64,000 nucleotides of DNA from Sphingomonas caeni (GTDB taxonomy: Bacteria; Pseudomonadota; Alphaproteobacteria; Sphingomonadales; Sphingomonadaceae): contig NZ_JAPDOK010000001.1 in NCBI RefSeq assembly GCF_026013415.1, positions 251,342 through 315,341 on the forward strand, given 5' to 3'. The notes beneath the pieces were generated by a model. That model was not told the DNA's origin, did not search any database, and saw nothing but the letters and a program-made list of their open reading frames with translations. The first letter of the stretch is position 1. Each line of letters starts with the position of its first letter. This document shows, piece after piece, positions 34,935-45,072 of this stretch. The position numbers were made by a program, and so were the translations under genes.

Positions 34935-35528
34935 CTACGCAGCAAGCGGAATCAGCACCTCGTTCCGCCGCAGCAGCCCCGGCGTGAAGGGTGGATTGTA
35001 GAAGGCATGCTCCACCGGCCCCGCCGCGCGGAGGCGATGGCCGCGCATCCAGCCGCGGAGCGCATCCTCATGCGCATCGAGGACCGCGTCACTCGCCTCG
35101 CCCGCGAAGCGCACCGCGGCGATCCGGCGCGCGGGGAGGCTGCGGATCGCCACCTCCTCGCCCGGTGCCGGAAGCGTCTCGACGGTGTAGCGCGCGGGCA
35201 TCACGAAGCGGGTGCGCCAGCCGCGCCCGTCATCGTCGCCATCGAACAGCACCGGCACCGTCATCGGGATGCGGGCGCCATCGCGATCCTTCCCGCAGAT
35301 ATAGTCCGCGAGCGCGAGGAAGCCCCGCGACAGCGCCGATTCGCGCATGCCCAGCGACACCGTCTCGGCGACCAGCAACCGCGGATAATCGCGCACGCTG
35401 AACGCGCCCTCGCGCTCGAGCGTCTTGAACTCGGTCTCGTCATCCTGTGCGGCAAGGAGCGCATAGCCCAGGCCTGCCGCGATCGCGGCGGCGACGCCGG
35501 CGCCGACGAGTTTCGGGTTCAATTGCAT
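34935..35528 (-). CDS. SOUL family heme-binding protein
   Basis: The 197-residue protein has an N-terminal membrane anchor or signal (LVGAGVAAAIAAGLGYALL) and a SOUL domain: FSVRDYPRLLVAETV, IPMTVPVLFDGDDDGRGWRTRFVMPARYT, FYNPPFTPGLLRRNEVLIP. These proteins bind heme or tetrapyrrole. The second ATG (35528) is chosen over one six codons upstream, because AGGAGGGGG lies 6-7 nt before it. Confidence 0.9.
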   Translation of the reverse strand: MQLNPKLVGAGVAAAIAAGLGYALLAAQDDETEFKTLEREGAFSVRDYPRLLVAETVSLGMRESALSRGFLALADYICGKDRDGARIPMTVPVLFDGDDDGRGWRTRFVMPARYTVETLPAPGEEVAIRSLPARRIAAVRFAGEASDAVLDAHEDALRGWMRGHRLRAAGPVEHAFYNPPFTPGLLRRNEVLIPLAA

Positions 35529-35701
35529 GAAGGCCCCCTCCTGCATGTCCGCTTGATGACGGATCGATGACGATCGGGTGGCAACGCGCCGAAGGGCGCC
35601 AGGGTTCCTTATGGTTAACGGGATATTTGCCGTTTACCGTCTTCCCCAACGCTTCCTTAACCCAATTCGGCGATGACGGAGGCTCACATCGGAGCGCCCG
35701 A

Positions 35702-36433
35702 ATGATCCGCCGTCTCGGCTTCTATCTGCTGGTTTTCGCGCCGCTCGCGCTCGCAGCGTGCAGCAGCGCGGGCAATGACGAGGACGCGTCGAATGGCGCC
35801 AATGGCGTCGATCCGGCACTCGCCAGCGCGCTGCAGGACCAGATCATGGTCGATCCGGCGCTCAGCCAGCAGGCGAACGGCGATTCGGTGCGCCCGCCGG
35901 GCCAACCCTATTCGGGCGGGGTCCCGACCGACGGCGTCGCGGCGAATACCGACGCGGTGAACAATGGCGACCTGATGCACGCCCCCGCCCCCACCACCGC
36001 GGACAAGAATTGCACCCAGTGCGAGGCCGGGCGCGAATCGAATACGCTGGGCGGGCTCGCCGCGCGCCAGAAGGACGGCCGCACCTCAGGCTGCGCCGCC
36101 AATGTCCAATATGGCGCAGGCTGGGCGCAGCGGCTGCCCGCCGACCTGCCCCTCTATCCGCAGGCGCGGGTGACCGAGGCGGCGGGCACCGATGGCGGCA
36201 AGTGCCAGCTGCGCGTGGTGAGCTTCTCGGCGGCCCAGCCGCTGAACGTGATGGTCGACTGGTATTACACCAAGGCGGTGCGCGCGGGGTATACCGCCGA
36301 GCATCAGATCGATGGCGAGCAGCATATCCTGGGCGGCACGCGCGACCGCGATGGCGGGGCGTACGTCATCTACCTGACATCGCGGCCCGATGGCGGGACG
36401 GATATCGATCTGGTGGCGAATAACGGGGTCTAA
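35702..36433 (+). CDS. Lipoprotein with conserved cysteines, unknown
   Basis: The 243-residue protein has a lipobox ALAAC with C20, an Asn/Asp-rich linker, then NCTQCEAG (a CxxC) and further cysteines in SGCAANVQYG and GKCQLRV. The C-terminal 120 residues look like a compact alpha/beta domain (VMVDWYYTKAVRAGY, YVIYLTS). I do not recognise the family. The cysteines could make disulfides or bind metal. Confidence 0.75.
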   Translation: MIRRLGFYLLVFAPLALAACSSAGNDEDASNGANGVDPALASALQDQIMVDPALSQQANGDSVRPPGQPYSGGVPTDGVAANTDAVNNGDLMHAPAPTTADKNCTQCEAGRESNTLGGLAARQKDGRTSGCAANVQYGAGWAQRLPADLPLYPQARVTEAAGTDGGKCQLRVVSFSAAQPLNVMVDWYYTKAVRAGYTAEHQIDGEQHILGGTRDRDGGAYVIYLTSRPDGGTDIDLVANNGV

Positions 36434-36491
36434 CTCCTTCCGGGAACGGGGAGGATTTCCTTTCCGAGCCATTCCGCGCTAACCGCGCCCG

Positions 36492-36866
36492 ATGTTCAAC
36501 CTTCTCCTCGTCATGCTCGGCGGCGCAGTCGGCGCGGGTGCGCGGCATCTGACCGGCCGCGCGACGTTGGCGTTGCTCGGGCCGAACTACCCCTGGGGGA
36601 CGCTGACGGTGAACCTGATCGGCGGGCTGCTGATGGGGGTGCTCGCGGGCACGGTGTCACGGCTCGGCGGGGGTGAGCAGTGGCGGCTGCTGCTGGGCGT
36701 CGGCGTGCTTGGCGGTTTCACCACCTTCTCGGCCTTTTCGCTCGATGCGATGGCGATGATCGAGCGCGGCGATTGGGCGCCGGCGCTGGGCTATATCCTC
36801 GTCTCGGTGATCGGATCGATCGCAGCGCTTGCAGTCGGCCTCCAGATGACGCGAGCGATCGCATGA
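36492..36866 (+). CDS. crcB: Fluoride exporter CrcB (Fluc)
   Basis: The 124-residue four-helix channel shows AVGAGARHLTGR, GTLTVNLIGG with the conserved Asn, and GGFTTFSAFSLDAM, the fluoride-coordinating segment. It forms a dual-topology dimer in the inner membrane. Its stop overlaps the pseudouridine synthase start (ATGA). Confidence 0.95.
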   Translation: MFNLLLVMLGGAVGAGARHLTGRATLALLGPNYPWGTLTVNLIGGLLMGVLAGTVSRLGGGEQWRLLLGVGVLGGFTTFSAFSLDAMAMIERGDWAPALGYILVSVIGSIAALAVGLQMTRAIA

Positions 36867-37960
36867 GCGAGGCAACCACCGAAGTCCGCCAGTTCACCGT
36901 CGGCGAGGATGACGATGGCATCCGGGTCGACCGCTGGTTCAAGCGGCACATGCCCGATACGAGCTTCAACCTCGTCTCGCGCTGGGCGCGCACTGGGCAA
37001 CTGCGCGTCGATGGCGCGCGGGCGACGCCCGGCGACCGGCTGACGGTCGGCCAGGTGCTGCGCGTGCCGCCGGCCGAAGCGCCCAAGGCAGCGACGGCGC
37101 GGCCCAAACTCAATCGCCCGACGCTGAGCGAGGACCAGATCGCGTTCGCGCGCGAGCTGGTGATCCACAAGGACGCCAGCGCGATCGTGATCAACAAGCC
37201 TCCCGGCCTCGCCACCCAAGGCGGCACCAAGACCCACGAGCATGTCGACGGGCTGCTCGACGCGCTCCAGTACGAGCTAGAGGGGCGGCCCAAGCTGGTT
37301 CACCGGCTCGACAAGGATACGTCGGGCGCGCTGCTGCTCGCGCGCACCAGCCGCGCCGCGGCCTATTTCGCCAAGAGCTTTTCGGGGCGCACCGCGCGCA
37401 AGCTCTATTGGGCGCTGGTGGTCGGCGTGCCCGAGGTCGAGGACGGGTTCATCGACCTGCCGATCGCCAAGCAGCCGGGCACCGGCGGCGAGAAGATGCA
37501 TGTCGACATGGAGGAGGGTCAGGCCGCGCGCACCCGCTACCGTGTGATCGAACAGGCGGGCGCGCGCACCGCCTGGGTCGAGCTTCAGCCGCATACCGGG
37601 CGTACCCACCAGCTGCGTGTCCATATGGCGGCGATCGGCCATCCGATCGTCGGCGACGGCAAATACGGGCTGCAGGACGCGTTCCTGACCGGCGGGATCA
37701 GCCGCAAGATGCATCTCCATGCGCGCCGCATCCGCATCGATCATCCCGATGGCGGCAAGCTCGACGCGACCGCCGAGCTGCCGCACCATTTCGCGGAGAG
37801 CATGGCGACGCTCGGCTTCGATCTGTCGCTGGGCGAGCAATTGCCGATGGACGAACCCCCGCCGCCGACCAAGGCCCTGCTCAAGCAGCGCGCCAAGGCG
37901 CATGCCAAGACCGTCCGCAAGGAGCGCCGCGGCGAGCGCCGGAGCCGCGGGCGGAAATGA
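36863..37960 (+). CDS. RluA-family pseudouridine synthase
   Basis: The 365-residue enzyme has an N-terminal S4 RNA-binding region (GIRVDRWFKRHMPDTSFNLVSRW). The catalytic domain has the conserved HRLDKDTSGALLLA, whose Asp is the nucleophile, and HTGRTHQLRVHMA. The S4 domain suggests an rRNA enzyme of the RluC/RluD group. The C-terminus is Lys/Arg-rich. It is translationally coupled to crcB. Confidence 0.93.
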   Translation: MSEATTEVRQFTVGEDDDGIRVDRWFKRHMPDTSFNLVSRWARTGQLRVDGARATPGDRLTVGQVLRVPPAEAPKAATARPKLNRPTLSEDQIAFARELVIHKDASAIVINKPPGLATQGGTKTHEHVDGLLDALQYELEGRPKLVHRLDKDTSGALLLARTSRAAAYFAKSFSGRTARKLYWALVVGVPEVEDGFIDLPIAKQPGTGGEKMHVDMEEGQAARTRYRVIEQAGARTAWVELQPHTGRTHQLRVHMAAIGHPIVGDGKYGLQDAFLTGGISRKMHLHARRIRIDHPDGGKLDATAELPHHFAESMATLGFDLSLGEQLPMDEPPPPTKALLKQRAKAHAKTVRKERRGERRSRGRK

Positions 37961-38059
37961 TCCGGAGAACTTAATCGGGACAGTCCGGTGCGTTAGCCGG
38001 TTGATCCGTGGCATCATCCTCGCATAGGCTCGCAGCCGATCCCCGGGGGAAGCTTCGAC

Positions 38060-38575
38060 ATGACCCTTGTCCGTATCGTTTTCGTTGCCGTGCTGATGCT
38101 CTTCGCGAGCAGCACCGCGGCCTTTGCCCAGGGCGATGACGGCACCCGCGTCGGCGACTGGACGATCTTCAAGAAGCAGGACAATTGCTCGGCCATCTCG
38201 ACCTTCGAGGGCAATGCCACCGCCTGGCTCGGCTATTACAAGGATGGCGACAAGCTGGTCCTGATGATCCTCGACAATACCGCCTTCGCCGCGGTGACCG
38301 ACGGCAAGCGCTATGACGGGCAGCTGATGTTCGTGAACAACAGCACCGACAAGCAGATCACCACCGATTGGGCGAGTCTGCCGATCAACGGCGCGGTGCT
38401 GGAGAACGGTGCGCACGGCATCATCATCCGTGGGCCCGCCGACGGGATGCTCAAGACCTTCTCCGACTCCGAATTCTTCGCGGTCGTCAGCGGCAGCGAT
38501 GTCGTGATCAGCCTGAAGATGAAGCAGGGCCAGGACGTGATCGGGACGCTGCGCAAATGCGTCTCCTCGCTCTGA
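38060..38575 (+). CDS. Secreted protein, tandem paralog A
   Basis: The 171-residue protein has a signal peptide (MTLVRIVFVAVLMLFASSTAAFA). The mature domain shares with the next gene VGxWTI, DNCxAI, FE, MILD, FxAVTD, GAVLENGxxG and LRKC. Two shared cysteines (DNC and RKC) could form a disulfide. I do not recognise the family, and the role is unknown. It lies 59 nt before paralog B. Confidence 0.78.
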   Translation: MTLVRIVFVAVLMLFASSTAAFAQGDDGTRVGDWTIFKKQDNCSAISTFEGNATAWLGYYKDGDKLVLMILDNTAFAAVTDGKRYDGQLMFVNNSTDKQITTDWASLPINGAVLENGAHGIIIRGPADGMLKTFSDSEFFAVVSGSDVVISLKMKQGQDVIGTLRKCVSSL

Positions 38576-38634
38576 ACCGATTGCGCCTGGCGCCCGGCCT
38601 CGACTCAACCTCCTCCACTTAGGGAAATCGACTG

Positions 38635-39144
38635 ATGATGATGGTTCGCAAGATCGCCGCCGCCGCGGCCCTGTTCCTCGCCGCCGGCACCGCCCATGCC
38701 CAGTCGCAGCAATCGAACAAGATCGAGGTGGGCAACTGGACCATCTACTCGAACGCCGACAATTGCCGCGCGATCACCGATTTCGAGAAGGGCACGGTCG
38801 TCTCGATCGCGCTCTATGCCAAGAATGCGCGCACCTCGATGATGATCCTCGACAGCAATGTGTTCAGCGCGGTCACCGATCTCCAGCCGTTCGATGCCAA
38901 GCTCGCCTTTGTGAAGGGCGAGGATCTGGATACCGCCTGGCTCGGCCTGCCGGTCATGGGCGCGGTGTTGGAGAACGGCACCAAGGGCGTGTTCATCACC
39001 TCCACCGGCGATGCTCTGCTGACCAGCTTCGGCAAGTCGGAAATCGCCGGGCTGCTCCAGGGCGACAAGGCGCTGGTGAGCTTCAAGACCGATCCGGCTG
39101 CGGACGTCGCCGCGGCGCTGCGCAAGTGCGTCGCGGGCAAGTAA
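38635..39144 (+). CDS. Secreted protein, tandem paralog B
   Basis: The 169-residue protein has a signal peptide (MMMVRKIAAAAALFLAAGTAHA) and the same domain as the preceding gene, clearly diverged: the two share about ten short blocks but differ over most positions. Both keep the two cysteines. Divergence suggests an old duplication kept for separate roles. The function is unknown. Confidence 0.78.
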   Translation: MMMVRKIAAAAALFLAAGTAHAQSQQSNKIEVGNWTIYSNADNCRAITDFEKGTVVSIALYAKNARTSMMILDSNVFSAVTDLQPFDAKLAFVKGEDLDTAWLGLPVMGAVLENGTKGVFITSTGDALLTSFGKSEIAGLLQGDKALVSFKTDPAADVAAALRKCVAGK

Positions 39145-39172
39145 GCCGCAAGGTGACGGGGGTGCGTCGCTG

Positions 39173-39775
39173 ATGCACCCCAACCGGCTGTTCCGCTGGG
39201 AAGACCGTGACGCGATGCGGGATTTCGTCGCGCAGGCGGGGTTCGGCGCGCTGTTCGCGGCGACGCCCGATGGGCCGCGCGTGGCGCATGTGCCGGTGGT
39301 GTGGCTCGACGGCGAGACGCTCGGCTTCCACCTGGCGCGCGGCAATGGGCTTGCCCGGCATCTGGACGGGGCGGGCGCGCTGTTCACGGTGCTGGGCCCC
39401 GACGCCTATGTCAGCCCCGACTGGTATGGGCTGGGGCCCGACGAGGTTCCGACCTGGAACTATGTCAGCGTCGAGCTGGAGGGCCGCGCGGTGCGGATGG
39501 ACCGCGACGCGCTGACCGCGCAGATCGATGCGCTCAGCCAGGTCAACGAGGCGCGGCTCGCCCCCAAGCCCGAATGGACGCGGGCCAAGAGCGATCCCGC
39601 CAGGATCGAGAAGATGCTCGATGCGATCATCGGGTTTCGGCTCGAGGTGCAGGCGTGGCGGGGAACGCTCAAGCTCGGGCAGAACAAGCCCGACGCCGCG
39701 CGCGAGAGCGCCGCGCACCATCTCGACACACAAGGGCGCAGGGCAGTGGCGCATTGGATGCGAAACATTAAATAG
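39173..39775 (+). CDS. PaiB-type FMN-binding protein
   Basis: The 200-residue protein matches the PaiB/COG2808 family: a split-barrel FMN-binding fold beginning HPNRLFRWEDRDAMRDFVAQ, with VAHVPVVW, HLARGNGLARHL and VPTWNYVSVELEG, and a C-terminal IIGFRLEVQAWRGTLKLGQNK. PaiB is described as a negative transcriptional regulator in Bacillus. The role here may instead be that of a flavin-binding enzyme. Confidence 0.92.
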   Translation: MHPNRLFRWEDRDAMRDFVAQAGFGALFAATPDGPRVAHVPVVWLDGETLGFHLARGNGLARHLDGAGALFTVLGPDAYVSPDWYGLGPDEVPTWNYVSVELEGRAVRMDRDALTAQIDALSQVNEARLAPKPEWTRAKSDPARIEKMLDAIIGFRLEVQAWRGTLKLGQNKPDAARESAAHHLDTQGRRAVAHWMRNIK

Positions 39776-39793
39776 GGGAACAGGAGACACGCC

Positions 39794-40015
39794 ATGAGCC
39801 CCGAAGACGCCCTCGCCCGCCGCCGCTATTACTATATGACCGGAGTCCATCTGATCGCCACCGCCGGTGCGATCTTCGGGCTGGTGATCGCGGGCCGCGC
39901 GAACAACTGGTACGGCACGCTGCTGGGCGGCGCGATCATCGTCTCCGCGCTGTGGGTGATGGCGATCGTCCCGCGTGCGATGGCGCGCAAATGGCGCACC
40001 CCGCCCGAGGCATGA
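39794..40015 (+). CDS. Small membrane protein upstream of the ATP12 chaperone
   Basis: The 73-residue protein has two hydrophobic helices (HLIATAGAIFGLVIAG and TLLGGAIIVSALWVMAIV) after a basic N-terminus, with a clear RBS (GGAGACACGCC). Its stop overlaps the ATP12 gene start (ATGA), which suggests shared expression. The family is not recognised. Confidence 0.78.
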   Translation: MSPEDALARRRYYYMTGVHLIATAGAIFGLVIAGRANNWYGTLLGGAIIVSALWVMAIVPRAMARKWRTPPEA

Positions 40016-40701
40016 AGCGCTTTTGGAAAGAGGTTACTGTCGAGCGCGAGGAGGGGGGCTTTGCGCTGAAGCTCGACGGGCGCCCGGTGAAGACGCCGGG
40101 GCGCACCGCGCTGCTGCTCCCCGATCCGGACCTGGCCGAGGCAGTCGCGTTCGAATGGCGCGCGGTCGAGGAGACGATCGATCCGCGTGCGATGCCGCTC
40201 ACCGGCCTCGCCAACGCCGCGATCGACCGGATCGGTCCGGCGCGGGCCCAGTTCGCGGCGAGCCTCGCCGCCTATGGCGAGACCGACCTTCTCTATTACC
40301 GCGCCGAGGGCCCCGCCGAGCTGGCCGCGCGCCAGGCGGCGGCGTGGGACCCGCTGCTCGACTGGGCGCGGTGGCGCTACGATGTGCATTTCGAGACCGC
40401 TACCGGCGTGATGCACCATCCCCAACCCCCCGCCACCGTCGCCAAGCTGGCGGAAGCGGTTGCGGTGCTCGACGCGTTCCAGCTTGCGGGCCTTTCGCCG
40501 GTGGTGACGATCGGCGGATCGTTGATCGCCGCGCTGGCGTTGCTCGAGGGCCATGCCGGGCGCGACGCGGTCTGGGCTGCGGTCGAGACCGACGAGGATT
40601 GGCAGGCCGAGCAATGGGGCGATGACGATATCGCGATTCATGCGCGCGCGACCCGAAAGGCCGATTTCGACGCGGGCGCGCGGTTCCTCTCGCTGCTCTA
40701 G
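40012..40701 (+). CDS. ATP12-family F1-ATPase assembly chaperone
   Basis: The 229-residue protein begins KRFWKEVTVEREEGGFALKLDGRPVKTPGRT, the ATP12 N-terminal pattern, with PLTGLANAAID and YGETDLLYYRAE in the middle and a helical C-terminus. In mitochondria ATP12 binds the F1 alpha subunit. Alphaproteobacterial homologs are thought to do the same. It ends four bases into the convergent membrane-protein gene. Confidence 0.92.
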   Translation: MKRFWKEVTVEREEGGFALKLDGRPVKTPGRTALLLPDPDLAEAVAFEWRAVEETIDPRAMPLTGLANAAIDRIGPARAQFAASLAAYGETDLLYYRAEGPAELAARQAAAWDPLLDWARWRYDVHFETATGVMHHPQPPATVAKLAEAVAVLDAFQLAGLSPVVTIGGSLIAALALLEGHAGRDAVWAAVETDEDWQAEQWGDDDIAIHARATRKADFDAGARFLSLL

Positions 40702-41264
40702 TCGTACTCGGGCGGTCCCTCGGGATAGTCCATGAACCGCGCGAGGACCGCGCCGGCCGCGACCCAGGTCAGCACATGGCTGACGAAGAGATAGAGGAAG
40801 AAGCCCCAGGGCGCGTGGTTGAAGATGGGCTGGCTGAGGTCCGAATAGCCCGCTACAGCCACCGCGAAGAAAGCCACCAGCCGGATCCGCTCGGCGAAAC
40901 CGAGCCCGCCCGCGACTATCCGCATCGCCAGCGCCCCCGCGAACGCGCAGCCCATCGCGAGCACCATGCCCCAGATCAGCGACGCGCTGTCGAGCGCCGG
41001 GAAGCCGCGATTGGTGAAATGGACGATCGCCACCGGCCCGTTGGCCTGGAGCACCGTGCCCGCGGTGGTCGTCGCGGAGGGGATGATATAGGTGCCGGTG
41101 CCCAAGGGACCGAGATTGGCCCCAAGCGCCTGCTGGACGAGCTGGGCCTTGTCGTCGGGGATGGCCGCGAGCGGGATCCAGCTGAGCAAGGGGCTCCAGA
41201 AGATGAACCCGACGAGCCACATCGCGACCCCTGCCGCCAGGCTGCCGAGCATCAGTCGCCGCAT
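40698..41264 (-). CDS. Membrane protein, unknown
   Basis: The 188-residue protein has about four membrane helices, starting LMLGSLAAGVAMWLVGFIFW. The middle has a soluble loop (ATTTAGTVLQANGPVAIVHFTN), and the end is WVAAGAVLARFMDYPEGP. I do not recognise the family. It lies 22 nt downstream of gmk and may share its transcript. Confidence 0.75.
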   Translation of the reverse strand: MRRLMLGSLAAGVAMWLVGFIFWSPLLSWIPLAAIPDDKAQLVQQALGANLGPLGTGTYIIPSATTTAGTVLQANGPVAIVHFTNRGFPALDSASLIWGMVLAMGCAFAGALAMRIVAGGLGFAERIRLVAFFAVAVAGYSDLSQPIFNHAPWGFFLYLFVSHVLTWVAAGAVLARFMDYPEGPPEYD

Positions 41265-41286
41265 CGCCGCTCCCCCTATGCCGCCC

Positions 41287-41937
41287 CTATTTGTTCAACC
41301 CGCGGATGAACCCGATCAACCCCGTCTGGCGCGACCGCTTGAGCCGCTCGGCCTTGAGGATGGTGTGGACCTTCTCGAAACAACTCTCGGCATCGTCGTT
41401 GACGATGACATAGTCGTAACCGTCCCAATGGCTGACCTCGCGCTCGGCACGATCCATGCGGGCATTGATGACCTCGAGCGTATCGGTGTTGCGGCCGGTG
41501 AGGCGGCGGCGCAACTCCTCCATCGAGGGCGGAAGGATGAAGACGCGGACGACATCGCCGCCGCGGAGCTGATAGAGCTGCTGCGCGCCCTGCCAGTCGA
41601 TATCGAACAACACGTCCTGGCCCGCGGCGAGCATCTCGTCGACCGGCGCCTTGGGCGTACCGTAGCGATGGTTGAAGACATGCGCCCATTCGAGAAACTC
41701 GCCCGCCTCGCGCATGCGGCGGAAGGTCTCGAGATCGACGAAGCGATAGTCCCGGCCATCCTCCTCGCCGGGCCGCATCGGGCGCGTGGTCGCCGAAACC
41801 GAGACGCCGAGATCGGGCTCTTCGCGGAGCAGCCGTTTGGCGATGGTGGACTTGCCGGCACCCGAGGGCGAGGACAGCACGAACAATACGCCCCGTGGCT
41901 TGAATCCGTGCGGGTCTTCCAGGAGGCGATTGGGCAT
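41287..41937 (-). CDS. gmk: Guanylate kinase
   Basis: The 216-residue enzyme phosphorylates GMP to GDP. It has the P-loop SSPSGAGKST, SVSATTRPMRPGE (GMP-binding), EWAHVFNHRYGTPK and VLFDIDWQGAQQ. Length is normal. It lies 51 nt downstream of fumC on the minus strand, in a run of genes from sspB to the membrane protein. Confidence 0.96.
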   Translation of the reverse strand: MPNRLLEDPHGFKPRGVLFVLSSPSGAGKSTIAKRLLREEPDLGVSVSATTRPMRPGEEDGRDYRFVDLETFRRMREAGEFLEWAHVFNHRYGTPKAPVDEMLAAGQDVLFDIDWQGAQQLYQLRGGDVVRVFILPPSMEELRRRLTGRNTDTLEVINARMDRAEREVSHWDGYDYVIVNDDAESCFEKVHTILKAERLKRSRQTGLIGFIRGLNK

Positions 41938-41988
41938 AGGCCCAATGGCGTGGCCTGCCCCCTCGCGTCAAGCGGCTAGCGGTGCGGC

Positions 41989-43377
<1,389 letters not shown>

Positions 43378-43426
43378 GGGAATCTCCTCAAGCGCGCGCT
43401 GCCAATGGGCGCGGGAGGAGCGCGGA

Positions 43427-44185
43427 TCAAGTCCTGAGGCGATACTGCGCCATACGCTCATAATAGGGCCGCGCGGCCTCGGCGAGGGGTTTGAGGGTGT
43501 CGGGCAGGTCGTCGAAGGTCGCGAACCGATCGGGCCGGGTGAAGCCCGTCGAGCGCTCGACCGCGTCGTACCAGGCCGGGGCCCAGACGCCGTCCGAGGC
43601 ACGGCGGCCGGCGGGCCAGCTGAGCATCTTCGCCGAGAAGGGGATGCCGAGCGCCTGGCATAGCCCCGACAATGCCTTGCGCGGATCGGCGAGCACCTGC
43701 GCGCCCTCGATCACGGGCGGCGCCTTGCCCAGGCGATCCGCCACCCGGTCGAAAATCTCGTTCTGCCGGACCACGCCGATATCGCTGAGCGTCACCAGGG
43801 TGCGCTTGGCGAGATAGGAGGCAAGCACCTGTTCGGGCGGGCGGATCAGGAAGGCGTTGGTGCAGGCGTCCATCCAGTCCAGCCCGAAATCGGGGAGCAT
43901 GTGGTGGCACATCTGCTTCTGGTACCAGATCGGGGTGCCGGGGCCCGGCCCCGCCATCGCCTTGGCCACGTCGCGCCAATCGGTCGGCTGCGTGGCGATC
44001 ACCTCCTCGCGCATCGGGTGGATATCGCCGGTCGCGGCAAGGAAGGCGGCGTAGAAGGGCTCGTCGGTGACTTCGACGTCCTCGCGATTCTCGAAGGCGC
44101 GCATCATCGCGGTCGAGATGTTGCGCGGGCCGCTCCACATCGCAATTTTGATCGCTACGCGATCGGGGGTGATGCGCGTCACCAT
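43427..44185 (-). CDS. Sulfotransferase-like P-loop protein paired with an aminotransferase-like gene
   Basis: The 252-residue protein begins [20 protein letters not shown], with a P-loop-type [14 protein letters not shown] where sulfotransferases bind PAPS 5'-phosphosulfate. Other conserved parts are [37 protein letters not shown] and DGVWAPAWY. It overlaps the end of the upstream aminotransferase-like gene by 7 nt. I recall plant proteins that seem to carry both domains in one chain, which would support a functional link. The reaction is unknown. Confidence 0.82.
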   Translation of the reverse strand: MVTRITPDRVAIKIAMWSGPRNISTAMMRAFENREDVEVTDEPFYAAFLAATGDIHPMREEVIATQPTDWRDVAKAMAGPGPGTPIWYQKQMCHHMLPDFGLDWMDACTNAFLIRPPEQVLASYLAKRTLVTLSDIGVVRQNEIFDRVADRLGKAPPVIEGAQVLADPRKALSGLCQALGIPFSAKMLSWPAGRRASDGVWAPAWYDAVERSTGFTRPDRFATFDDLPDTLKPLAEAARPYYERMAQYRLRT

Positions 44186-45069
44186 AGCGGGTTCGCGGCG
44201 GCATCCGCGTTCTTCATGGCGGCATAGGCAGCGGCGATTCGCGCGGTGACCAGGCCGCCGGGGAGCGCGCGGCCGTCGATCTCGCGTACCGGCGTGACGC
44301 CGCCCATCGTGCCGGTGACGAACGCCTCTTCGGCATCGGCGAGGTGCCCCAGCGGGAAATCGCCCTGTTCGACCGGCACCGCGGCGATGATGTTTCCGCG
44401 GGTGATGCCGTTGAAGCAGTAGGTGTCGCCGCTGGTGAACACCCTGCCCCCCTTCACCCAGAAGAAGTTGGTCGCGTTGCAGCTGGCGATATTGCCATGG
44501 GGATCGAGCATCAGCGCCTCGTCCCCGCCCAGATCGATCGCCTCGAGCAATGCGCGGATCAGCGGCAGGCGGCTGTGCGAGTTGAGCCGCATGTCGAACA
44601 TCTCGGGACCGGTGGTACGCGTCGGCACGCTGCGCAGCGCGAGGCCGGGGCCGGGAACCGAGGTCTTGTACTCGGCGGTGATCGCGATCGTCGCTGCGCC
44701 AAGCGCGTTGCGAGGATCCTGGTTGATCGAGGCCTTGCGCCCGCGGGTGACCATCAGGCGGAGATGCGCGCCATCGGTCATGCTGTTCGCTTCGAGCAGG
44801 TCCTTGAGCGCCGCGACCATCCCGGCGCGCGACAGGCCGATATCGATCCGGATCGCCGCCGCCCCGGCATAAAGCCGGTCGAGATGGGCATCGAGGAACA
44901 GCAGCGCGCGGTTGTGGAGCCGCAGCCCTTCCCACACCCCGTCGCCCATCCCGAAGCCCGCGTCGAAGATTGAGACCTTCGCGTCCTCGGTCGGGACCAG
45001 CGTGCCGTTCAGATGGACAAGCAGCTTCGCGTTTCGAGGGTCCGCGGCAAAGTCCTGGCTACCGGCCAG
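44179..45069 (-). CDS. Aminotransferase class IV-like protein lacking the PLP lysine
   Basis: The 296-residue protein has the class IV fold: VHLNGTLVPTEDAKVSIFDA, GFGMGDGVWEG, GGDEALMLDPHGNIASCNAT and TGTMGGVTPVREIDG. The stretch where branched-chain and D-amino-acid transaminases have the PLP Schiff-base Lys (DMRLNSHSRLPLIRALLEA) has no lysine. N163 stands at or near that place. No ATG, GTG or TTG is available before conserved sequence. A CTG at 45069, with GGAAG about 9 nt upstream, is the best start, 3 nt after the sspB stop. It may bind a ligand without transaminating. Confidence 0.8.
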   Translation of the reverse strand: MAGSQDFAADPRNAKLLVHLNGTLVPTEDAKVSIFDAGFGMGDGVWEGLRLHNRALLFLDAHLDRLYAGAAAIRIDIGLSRAGMVAALKDLLEANSMTDGAHLRLMVTRGRKASINQDPRNALGAATIAITAEYKTSVPGPGLALRSVPTRTTGPEMFDMRLNSHSRLPLIRALLEAIDLGGDEALMLDPHGNIASCNATNFFWVKGGRVFTSGDTYCFNGITRGNIIAAVPVEQGDFPLGHLADAEEAFVTGTMGGVTPVREIDGRALPGGLVTARIAAAYAAMKNADAAANPLW

Positions 45070-45072
45070 GGC

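Noticed and set aside
44179..44949. ATG at 44949 as the start of the aminotransferase-like gene
   Set aside because: It would remove the conserved N-terminal HLNGTLVPTEDAKVSIFDA segment, so the CTG upstream is preferred.
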